This document shows, one piece after another, positions 11,697-19,995 of a DNA stretch of 64,000 nt. Within the stretch, counting starts at the first letter, position 1, and each line of letters begins with the position of its first letter. Under the pieces are notes generated by a model that saw only the letters and a list, made by a program, of their open reading frames with translations, searched no databases and was not told the DNA's origin. The translations under genes and the position numbers were made by a program. The stretch is from Boothiomyces macroporosus (Eukaryota > Chytridiomycota > Chytridiomycetes > Rhizophydiales > Terramycetaceae). The stretch lies in the NCBI GenBank assembly GCA_027604185.1, contig JADGKB010000005.1, positions 219,382-283,381 on the forward strand, given 5' to 3'.

Positions 11697-11746
11697 TGAC
11701 CTTAAATTCCCTTTTAAAACATAAAATTGAATTTAAAAGCTACTAT

Positions 11747-12613
11747 TTATTCACATGCAAATTTTCCATCAAAACTTTTGATTAATTATAAATTACCTGG
11801 TCAAAGCGATTCCGAATGCTTGGAGAAGCGTAAACGGATACTGGACATCGATCGTAAATTTGTCCTTGTCGATCCTACCGAATTGTAAACTAATGTAATC
11901 CAAATCATTATCGTGAATAATTTGAAAGTTTTTAACGGACGATACCGATACTCTTCCCTGGAAATCAAGTACGAATGAATTTGTATCCACATTCCACTGG
12001 GGCGGTTTGTTCTTGAGTACGAGATATCGCTGCTGATCATTTCCATCTGCTATCCTCTCGGACAGAGTCATTTTCTCCTCTTCAGGAAGCGGTGAAATTG
12101 GCTTTCCATTTTCTAATGCTGGTATAATCACTTTAATTCTGCGAGGGCTAGTGTAAGTGAAAATTACCCTCGTGGTCCCAATATTGATGAGTCGTACTGA
12201 ACAAACGCAACTTCGTCCTCCTCAAATATTGAAAAGCTGGTTCCAATTACGTTTGTCTTTACTTTTCCAATCAATACATCTGAATCATTGAAATTGTTTT
12301 TCGCAGTGTAAATCAAGTATTTGGCATCTGTATTCAACTTTTTGACAGCGTACATTATCGGCAATAGATCCTCATTCTCTCTTTCCAAGTATAGAGTAAA
12401 GACTGATTTCAAAGTGGAAGTGTATCGTACTATCCTGCCAAGTGTCTTTTGACTAACTGGTGCAGTGGCAAATTCCACATAGTTTAGAGGCCTAGTTGAG
12501 CTGTGCAATTCTCTAATTCTACTGCTTCTTATTGGAGATACAAAGAACTCTCTTGTTTGGGCGTACAAGTCATCTGTTGAAATATCATCCACATTTTCCT
12601 CCATTTTTGACAA
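11747..12613 (-). CDS. Tubby-like protein (TULP family)
   Basis: Three exons (12168-12613, 11797-12147, 11747-11774) with 20- and 22-nt introns give 274 residues. After a short N-terminus the tubby domain runs to the end. It includes LGRIVRYTSTLKSVFTLYLE, a GPRGPRRIKVIIP box formed across the first intron, LDFQGRVSVSSVKNFQIIHD, LQFGRIDKDKFTIDVQYP, and the diagnostic C-terminus ALTSFDGKFACE. The last nine residues come from a tiny final exon. Tubby domains bind phosphoinositides. In ciliated organisms TULP3-type proteins deliver membrane cargo to cilia with IFT-A, which would fit a flagellated fungus, though fungal roles are unproven. Confidence 0.92.
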
Positions 12614-12895
12614 GGAATTTTGAACGCCATTTCAAGTGCACATCCCAATTATAGATGGAAATAAACTACGATAGTCGAATATTACTACTAATAGCATATC
12701 TTATCTAACGAATATATTTGTTTATAATTGAAATTTTTTCTGAGAGGCGAACGCCAGTGTTGGTTTAATGGATCTTAGCCTTGAAATCCTATTTTTCCGT
12801 CACGATCTCTACTTTATGCATTGAGATGGCAAGTCGACTCATTGTGGCTTGGCTTCATATTTTTTTTTGTTTTGAAGCTTGAAACTCTTACAAGA

Positions 12896-14466
12896 ATGCA
12901 ATACAACCCACAAATTACAGAGCAAAGAATGTAATTCATATTAAATCTAGCCTATGCGCTTCTTGTGGTACTGCCATTGCGCCAAATGCCGCCAATATGT
13001 GTCTAAACTGTATCAGGGCAGATGTGGATATTTCTGAGGGAATCCCAAAACAAGCAACAGTTCATTTTTGTAAGGGATGCGATAGATATCTTTCGCCTCC
13101 AAATATTTGGGTTCCAGCAGAGTTGGAATCAAGAGAATTACTAGCAGTTTGTTTAAAGAAATTGAAAGGATTACAAAAAGTGCGTCTGGTGGACGCTTCG
13201 TTTATCTGGACTGAACCGCATTCTAGAAGAATTAAAGTAAAGTTGACCATACAAAAGGAAGTTTTTGCTTCAACCATTTTACAGCAAGTTTTCGTTGTTG
13301 AATACATTGTAGCTAATCAGTATTGTGATGCATGTACCAGAGTGGATGCCCAATTGACCTGGAAAGCAGTTTGTCAAATCAGACAAAAAGTCCAGCACAA
13401 GCGAACCTTTTTGTGGTTGGAACAAGTCATTCTCAAACACAATGCACATAGGGATACTAGCAATATTCAAGAATTCAGAGATGGTCTAGACTTTTTCTAC
13501 ACTAGTAGAAATCACTGCATCAAGATGGTTGATTTCCTTCAATCGGTTGTTCCTGTAAAGTACTTTTTTGTCTAATAATAGAGTAAAAGAATCCCAAGAA
13601 TTGATTTCTTCAGATATTCACGCCGGTACTGCTGATTTCAAATTCACCTACTCTCTTGAACTAATACCTATTTGTAAGGATGATTTGGTCTGTTTGACAA
13701 AAACTATGGCCAGACAATTATCCAATATCTCGCAATTGGTCATCTGTACTAGAGTGAGCAACACATTGACTTTATTGGATCCTACTACTGGGCACCATGC
13801 TGAATTAAGAGGAAGCGTTTACTGGGATAAGCCATTCCCAGCACTTTGCGAAACAAAAGATTTGATTGAATTCTACGTAATTGACGTTCAATTTGAACAT
13901 CAATACCAAAAGGTATAGATTATTTAACATAGTATGGAATTGCTACCATTGAAGTTGCAAAAGCCCAAGATTTATCCCAAACCTTCTTGGTAAGATCCCA
14001 CTTGGGGCACATTTTGAATCCTGGTGATCATTGCAAAGGCTATCAGCTATCAAACTCCAATTTCAACCATGATAATTTCGAAGCACTGAATGCAAGCAAG
14101 AACCACAACATTCCAGACATTGTTCTTGTTAGAAAGTCGTATCCAAATGCTCGCAAAAAGTCTAGAAACCGCAAGTGGAAGCTCAAGTCTATGGCCAAGA
14201 CTGAAGATGTTGAGCAAATCCGAACCAAGCAAGAAAAGATGCAAGCCGAAAAGGATTACGAACTGTTCTTGCGTGATATCGAAGAAGATCCAGAGTTGCG
14301 TGGTATGATGAATATCTTCAAGAATACAGATGCAATGGAAGAAGATGAAGTTGAGATGGATGATGAAGATGAGCCAGAAGCTGATTTCCCAGAAATCAAT
14401 ATGGACGAGTTACTAGATGACATGGCTGACATGCATATCGATGAAGATATGGATGGCGACGAATAA
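12896..14466 (+). CDS. NMD3: NMD3, nuclear export adaptor of the 60S ribosomal subunit
   Basis: Four exons give 502 residues; introns are 12931-12950, 13560-13581 and 13913-13932. The N-terminal zinc-binding part carries CxxC pairs (LCASCGTAI, MCLNCIRAD, FCKGCDRYL). Next come the conserved stretch SQELISSDIHAGTADFKF and LIPICKDDLVCL, then the OB-like region and LVRSHLGHILNPGD. The acidic, Met-rich C-terminus (MDELLDDMADMHI) corresponds to the CRM1 export-signal region. NMD3 binds late pre-60S particles and recruits CRM1 for export. MAK16, another 60S biogenesis factor, is also in the window but far away, so there is no operon-like link. Confidence 0.95.
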
Positions 14467-14522
14467 TAAATCAAAATAATTTCCTTCTATTTTCAAAAAC
14501 ATTTTTTTTCCATCCCATCACA

Positions 14523-14833
14523 ATGTCAGAAGTAAAAGTATTCTCTCCCTAACTCAGATTTCACCATTCCCAGAAATAGACAGCACCATAAACCCATACG
14601 ACAGAACAGCAGTACTAAAATCAAAGGAAACTTTTCTCAAAGACCAATTGGTAAGAGTAAAGGAAATCGAATACCTCAGAAACAAGTTGCGCTGGTGTTA
14701 TTACAGAGAAGGAGTTAATCACTTGCAAAAGTGTAGACATTTGTCTGTTCAGTATATTGATTTGCTGAAGGAAATGGAAAATGGATGGTTTAAAGGGTAC
14801 AAGTTTCCTTACCCTGAAGTAAATGAACAATAA
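14523..14833 (+). CDS. Complex I subunit NDUFB10 (PDSW)
   Basis: A 9-nt first exon (Met-Ser-Glu) is joined across a 26-nt intron (14532-14557) to a second exon, giving 94 residues. The core LRNKLRWCYYREGVNHLQKC matches the Cys-REG-N-Cys signature of NDUFB10 proteins, which belong to the membrane arm of mitochondrial NADH:ubiquinone oxidoreductase. The two cysteines 13 residues apart are those used for a disulfide in the intermembrane space. Length matches the short fungal form. NDUFAF7, an assembly factor of the same complex, lies 1.3 kb downstream. The 26-nt intron is one of the longer ones in the window. Confidence 0.78.
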
Positions 14834-15053
14834 TTTTTTGAAATTTGGATATGTTTTGGATTTGAGTCTGGAACTGTGTGCTCTTTGAGTGATTTGATGA
14901 TGTGTGATTGAGTTCCTAACCTTGCTCAGCGTATCTAATCCCTGAAACAAAGAGGATCTCTACATGCGCAACCTATACCACCTGCTCTTTATAATCTGTC
15001 CAGCACTCTCATTTCTTTGTTGAACTTAATCCAAGCCACTTTAAAAACTCTGA

Positions 15054-15605
15054 ATGACAATAACAAAATCTCAGTTGGACTCTATCCTGTCGAAATTCAC
15101 ATTTTCAAAATCAAAGAAATCACCGGAAACTATAGAGAGAATCAAATCCTTTTCTACATTGACTTGGTTCAGCAAACCGTTAAACGGTGTTGAATTAGCA
15201 AAACGTGGTTGGATCAATACAAACGTAGATGAAATCACTTGCGTAAACTGCCATACCACAATCGTTATAGAATCGCGGAACCCTTTTGAAAATATTCCAT
15301 TTCCTAATCACAATCCAGACTGTATCTGGAACAATATCGTTGTTGAAAACGAAATATACACTTTTTCAAAAAAGGAATATACAGATAACTTTGTTTCCTT
15401 TGGATTAAAGATCAAAGAAAATGATTTAAACCTGGATGATGATGAGTGTATGAATCTAATGAACTGGAAAAAAGATGGAAACAAAGTGTACTGCGATTAC
15501 TGTTTTGTTTACTTGGACCCTAAAGACGGGTTCGATTGCTTTAGCCATAAGCACTGGTGTGCTGTCTTGAAGGAATACAAGAATAATCTCAAACTATTAA
15601 AGTAA
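15054..15605 (+). CDS. C3HC zinc-finger protein (ZC3HC1/NIPA-like)
   Basis: A single exon encodes 183 residues. The first half contains TLTWFSKPLNGVELAKRGWI followed by ITCVNCHTTI and a later NHNPDCIWN, which is the C3HC finger of the NIPA/Rsm1 family. The second half has CDYCFVYLDPKDGFDCFSHKHWC, a second zinc-binding BIR-like module. The animal member (ZC3HC1) sits at the nuclear basket of the pore complex, and yeast relatives are also linked to the pore. The protein is shorter than animal homologues and seems to keep only the two zinc modules. Confidence 0.72.
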   Translation: MTITKSQLDSILSKFTFSKSKKSPETIERIKSFSTLTWFSKPLNGVELAKRGWINTNVDEITCVNCHTTIVIESRNPFENIPFPNHNPDCIWNNIVVENEIYTFSKKEYTDNFVSFGLKIKENDLNLDDDECMNLMNWKKDGNKVYCDYCFVYLDPKDGFDCFSHKHWCAVLKEYKNNLKLLK

Positions 15606-15632
15606 ATTTTACCACATTTCTTTTTCTGTATC

Positions 15633-16152
15633 ATGGACATTCAATTCTACTCCATCAACGATTTACCCCAAGAATTGTTTGAAGAATGTTTCAATCTAGT
15701 TAAATCGAATCTATACGACTAGTAATGAATATTAATCCAGTTACCAACAAGCAACTGGTTGGAATGAACAAGAAAAAAGGAGCGAAATGGCTGAACCAGA
15801 AACCAAGTATATTATTTCAGAGTTTGGATTTCTTTCATTTCAACTGACTGTAGACCATGAATATGTTCAAGATTTTGTAGAAATTCCAGTTCTGTATGTT
15901 TATGAACTGCAGATAAAAAAGGGACATCAGGGGAAAGGCTATGGGAAACTGTTGATGGAAATTGCTGAGGATATTGCTAGAGAGAGCAGTATGAAGCAGG
16001 TTAAATTAACTGTCTTTAAATGCAACAAGGAAGCCATCGGGTTTTATCAAAAGATGGGGTATACGGTAGACTCTACATGTCTTAGTAAGCACATGGATGA
16101 ACAAGAATTTAAAAGTGTGGGGTATTGGATCTATTCCAAGAAAATAGAATAA
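15633..16152 (+). CDS. NAA40: N-alpha-acetyltransferase 40 (NatD)
   Basis: Exons 15633-15721 and 15741-16152 (19-nt intron) give 166 residues. The motif YYQQATGWNEQEKRSEM corresponds to the NatD-specific region, and part of it spans the splice junction. The GNAT acetyl-CoA loop is QIKKGHQGKGYGKLLMEIAE, followed by VKLTVFKCNKEAIGFYQKMGY. NatD enzymes acetylate the N-terminal serine of histones H4 and H2A. The start is the first ATG of the exon and lies 28 bp after the stop of the upstream gene, on the same strand. Confidence 0.88.
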
Positions 16153-16177
16153 TCCTAAAGAATTCTTTATTTTTTTC

Positions 16178-17366
16178 ATGAGATTTGCAATCAGAAATAT
16201 ATTCAAAACAAGATTAAATTCCACCCTGATCCAAAAGGAACCTTTAACAAAGCTTGGTAAAGAACTTTCCCAAACAATTAAAATTGCCGGACCAATTTCA
16301 GTTTCACAATTCATGAGGAATTGTCTTGTGCACCCTGTACATGGATATTACATGAATCAGGATGTATTTGGACACAAAGGAGACTTTATCACTTCACCAG
16401 AGATTTCGCAAATGTTTGGAGAATTGATGGCAATCTGGATGATACAGTACTGGCAGTCGTGCAATTCACCACCAGAAATTGATATTGTTGAATTAGGGCC
16501 AGGAAGAGGAACACTAATGTCTGATATACTAATGACATTGCAGCAATTTCCATTTATATTTAATAATATCAAGAATGTTCACCTGATTGATGCTTCTCCA
16601 TATTTAAGAGAACTGCAACAGAAAGCACTTGGCAAGTACAACCTGAAGATTGATTGGTACGACCATTTCTCTCTATTTAAACCAAACAAATTCACAATTT
16701 ATGTTGCACATGAATTCTTTGATGCTTTACCTATTTATCAATTCAAGAAAACTGAACACGGCATGAGAGAACTATTGGTAGATAATGAAACAGAAGGAGA
16801 ATACCACTTTAGATATGTATTGGCAAAAGGCGAAACCAAAAACTTGATGTTGTTGGAAAAGTTGAAGCCTGAATTGCAAGAAGGGGAGATTTGTCAAATA
16901 TCTCCAGATACTTGGGATATCTCAATCAAATTATGCGAGTATATTAAAGAATTTGGTGGATGCTCGATTATCGCTGATTATGGGACTGAAAAAGTTACTA
17001 CTGATCGATTGCGTGGGATTAAAGATCACAAATGGGCATTTGCGCTTTCTTCTCCAGGCAAATTAGATTTATCTTCAGATGTTGAATTTGGAATGTTTAA
17101 AAAAGCGGCAGATTTGACAGGCAAGTATCTTTTTTAACATAGGTGTAAGTTGTTTTGGACCATTGAAACAAGCAGATTTCTTGGAGCGTATGGGTATTCA
17201 AGCTCGAGTAATGGCCTTGCTTGCTTCAGCAAAATCACAAAGTGAACGTAAAGATATTATTGGTGCTTATGAAAGACTGACGAAACCTGAGCAGATGGGT
17301 AGTGCGTACATGTTTAGCGTCTTGACCTCGAAAACCGAGACTCCTCCATATGCATTTGAACAATAA
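16178..17366 (+). CDS. NDUFAF7: NDUFAF7/MidA arginine methyltransferase
   Basis: Two exons (16178-17120 and 17143-17366) give 388 residues. The N-terminus MRFAIRNIFKTRLNST is basic and suits a mitochondrial presequence. The Rossmann-type SAM site is VELGPGRGTLMSDIL, preceded by GYYMNQDVFGHKGDFITSPEISQMFGE and followed by VAHEFFDALPIYQF; all are hallmarks of MidA/NDUFAF7. The enzyme dimethylates an arginine of complex I subunit NDUFS2 and is needed for complex I assembly. The intron uses a GC donor (AG|GCAAGT); only this choice keeps the frame and yields GVSCFGPLKQADFLERMGI. Confidence 0.93.
17121..17142 (+). other. GC-AG intron, 22 nt
   Basis: The intron begins GCAAGTATC and ends AACATAG, with exon AG before it. 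The nearby GT alternatives put the second exon out of frame with the NDUFAF7 match. A perfect +2C donor context (AG|GCAAGT) is typical of GC-AG introns recognised by the major spliceosome. Confidence 0.75.
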
Positions 17367-17403
17367 ATCATTAGATAAGCCCCACTTCACAATGTAAACA
17401 ATT

Positions 17404-17616
17404 CTAACACACTACTTTGCTTTGTTGATGAATGAACTTTACTACCCACCGTATAGCAGATATATTCTCAATATCAAGATTGGTTGCTCTCAATTGTTCA
17501 CGTTTTCTAGTCGCATATTTTCTATTATTTTCATCAAATGAGATACAATAGAAACCTGACATAATGCATCGCGGACAATGATGTTGGTCTATAAATTTGC
17601 AACAATATTTGCACAA
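17404..17616 (-). CDS. Unverified antisense ORF with Cys-pair motif
   Basis: An open minus-strand frame ends at 17404. It has a zinc-ribbon-like N-terminal part (CKYCCKFIDQHHCPRC) and a basic, plausible-looking C-terminus. The only in-frame ATG (17562) lies after the Cys pairs, and further upstream the frame runs antisense into the peptide gene. I do not recognise the sequence. It could be a short real gene or a chance ORF in a 257-bp gap. Confidence 0.2.
   Translation of the reverse strand: MCKYCCKFIDQHHCPRCIMSGFYCISFDENNRKYATRKREQLRATNLDIENISAIRWVVKFIHQQSKVVC
17590..17597 (+). promoter_or_regulatory. TATA box of the peptide-precursor gene
   Basis: TATAAATT is found 27 bp before the ATG at 17624. 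This matches the spacing seen at the two other secreted-protein genes and implies a very short leader. Confidence 0.5.
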
Positions 17617-17623
17617 AGCAAGA

Positions 17624-17842
17624 ATGAAACTCTTTGGTCTTCTGTTAGCCGCTAGTGTCCTCGCTTTCCCTCCATACTATCGTAGACCTATTCCACCAAA
17701 TGATGGGTCACTACACAAGCGCGAGTCTGACCCACCAAATCTACATCCACCTAGATACAGACCACACAAAAGAGAGGTTGAAATGGGTGAAAAGAGGCAG
17801 ATTGTTCCACCAAAGTTTCCCAAGGGATATAGACCACAATAA
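17624..17842 (+). CDS. Secreted peptide precursor with kexin-type KR sites
   Basis: A 72-residue protein starts with a clear signal peptide (MKLFGLLLAASVLA). The rest contains three Lys-Arg pairs at residues 32-33, 49-50 and 57-58. Cutting there would release a first peptide FPPYYRRPIPPNDGSLHKR (before trimming), a second with PPNLHPPRYRP, a short acidic spacer, and a C-terminal peptide with PPKFPKGYRP. The second and last peptides share a PP...P.xYRP pattern, as expected for related mature peptides from one precursor. This is the layout of kexin-processed fungal peptides, including mating pheromones and repeat peptides. No known family is recognised, so any signalling role is inference. A TATA box sits 27 bp upstream. 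Confidence 0.7.
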   Translation: MKLFGLLLAASVLAFPPYYRRPIPPNDGSLHKRESDPPNLHPPRYRPHKREVEMGEKRQIVPPKFPKGYRPQ

Positions 17843-17857
17843 ATTGTAAGATATGCT

Positions 17858-19375
17858 TTATTTGTATTTTGCCATGAATTCTACGTGGAATTCTTTGATA
17901 TTCTTTATAAATGTATCCATGGTTTCTTCTGGAGGTAAAAAGGTTGACCTAAAGTGGAATGTTCCTGGTTGTTGCCCAAATCCGCTACCTGGAACGAAAC
18001 TCACTCCAGTGTTTTCGAGCAACTCTAGACAGTAGAATTCATCAGGTGGGTAGTTTAACTCCTTGGCTTTTTGAATTGCCGTTTCAGGCAAGGTAATCTT
18101 TGGGAACAAGTACATTGCTCCAAAAGCCGGATTGCAGCAAACGCCTTCCATTTCATTGAAAGCACCTTGCAATTTTTGGGATCTTCTTTTTAAAGATTCT
18201 TGATTAATCTAGTCTTACCATAAATATCTGACTGTTCTTTTTGGAATAATTCGAATGATGCGTCGCCAGGTTTTGGAGGATTTACCATTAGCTCAAGCGC
18301 AACTTGGCCTTGAGCTGGAGGACATAGTGATACTGAAGCCATTTTGTAAAGCAAATCTTTTACGTCTTGATTAACGTTAGCGCATTCGAAATATCCTCCT
18401 CTTCTGCCACATTCACCAATTAAACCCTTTGAAATAGAGTGGAAAGAGATTAATTGAACAGATTCATAGGCAGCTCCCATACTATGTTAATCACAGTGTA
18501 CCTTTTTAATATTTTCTTGAAAGAATGAAATGGGTACTCTGATGGACGATAGATGTTTGCTTGATAAACTTCATCGGCCAACAATACCAACTTGTTGTCC
18601 CTACAAAACTTTACAATTGATTTCATAGTAGATTCAGACAGGCATTGGCCAGTAGGATTACCAGGATTGATAATACATAACGCTTTTACATCTGTATTTT
18701 GCTCCAGTGCATTTTTCAAGGATTTTTCTAGTTCTCTTTCAGTCAAATCCCAATTGCTTGATTCATCTAGGTAATAAGGAACCGCTCGTCCTCCGCAGAG
18801 TGTGATTGAAGCGGTGTATAAAGGATACTGGGGAATAGGAATCATAATCTACATTACAAATGAATTACCCCGTCAGATTCCTTTGAAATCAATAAATCTA
18901 AGACTCTTTTTACTCCTTCACTAGCGCCTGCAGTGCAAAATATTGAATCTGGGTCTGCAGGAAAGCCATCGCGACCATTGATGAATTGAGCAATTCGTTT
19001 TCTGACGATAGGAATGCCTTGTGAATGAGTATAGGCACCAATGCTTCCAATTTCCGCCAATAGTTCTTTGGCCCTTTGAACAACATCTTTTGGGAAACCG
19101 TCGTAGCTATTCAATAATTCTGGATACTCTATTAACGAAGCTACTTGACGATAAAAAGTTACAGGTTTTTGTTTTAACGATTGAGGATTCCCAATATTAC
19201 AGCTGGTGATTGCATTAAATTTAAATGCATTTGGCTCTGTCAGTTTTTTCTGCAATTCCAATGAGCGAGTAGAGATTCGCCCTCTGACAGCGTATTCGAA
19301 TTGCACTACTCTTTGGTTGACATTTTCGATAGAAAGCGTTTGATTATTGTCTTGCTTTGGAATTGAAGGACTCAT
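17858..19375 (-). CDS. Alanine aminotransferase (ALT/GPT)
   Basis: Four exons give 485 residues; introns are 18849-18868, 18482-18501 and 18199-18218, all 20 nt. Landmarks: NPQSLKQKPVTFYRQVASL near the start, SIGAYTHSQGIPIVRKRIA, CTAGASEGVKRVLDLL, IINPGNPTGQCLS, the tyrosine loop DEVYQANIYR, and the PLP lysine in LISFHSISKGLIGECGRRGGY. The enzyme interconverts alanine and 2-oxoglutarate with pyruvate and glutamate. No strong mitochondrial presequence is visible, so a cytosolic location is more likely. It converges on the peptide-precursor gene, with stops 15 bp apart. Confidence 0.93.
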
Positions 19376-19995
19376 CGCAAAGATTAATTACCGTTCATTG
19401 TCATGTGTCGTGGAAATCGTCTGACAGATGCCGCAAGAAAGTCAGTATGTTTGTGCAATTAATTAAATGGTCACGTAAGCACGGGCACTATGAGTGATTG
19501 GTTATTTCGTGATTCTTTCGATAGTGTGAAAGAATTATTTTTTGAAGCCAAAAGCAAGTGACGTTCAATCACAAATTGAGCAGCCAGTAATTTAAGAGTA
19601 ACCTGTGGGGGTACGAATTGACCAAAGCAATTTCGTTCAATTCGCCTATTAGTACTTGATTGAAATAAAATGAATATCTAGCGATTCTTTTGAGACACAT
19701 TCAACTGCTAGCCAGTTTTCATTCAGAACAGTCTGATATTCTCGCGTTCACACTCGTTCGTGATCAGGAATAGGTGAATCAATCTCAAATATTGATTGTT
19801 TGGTACTCACCAACAGCCTCTCCACCACTTGCAATAGTTTAGAGTGTGCCACCGTAAACTGCTTGAATGATCTTGTCCGGTTGGATGATAGTCGCCATTC
19901 CGATGTTGTCGGCACTTATTATCGGCCAATAAATCTACAAACAGGTATTTGTTATTTTTCCAAAAATAAACAAGCGATTTTTTTGATTATTTGTT
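19376..19995. other. 620-bp divergent intergenic region
   Basis: This is the longest gap in the window. It lies between the divergent starts of alanine aminotransferase and the FUSC transporter. I see no convincing coding exon, tRNA box or repeat. It must hold both promoters. Confidence 0.5.

Noticed and set aside
17124..17142. GT-AG alternative in NDUFAF7
   Set aside because: Internal GT donors give a frameshifted second exon that does not match the family.
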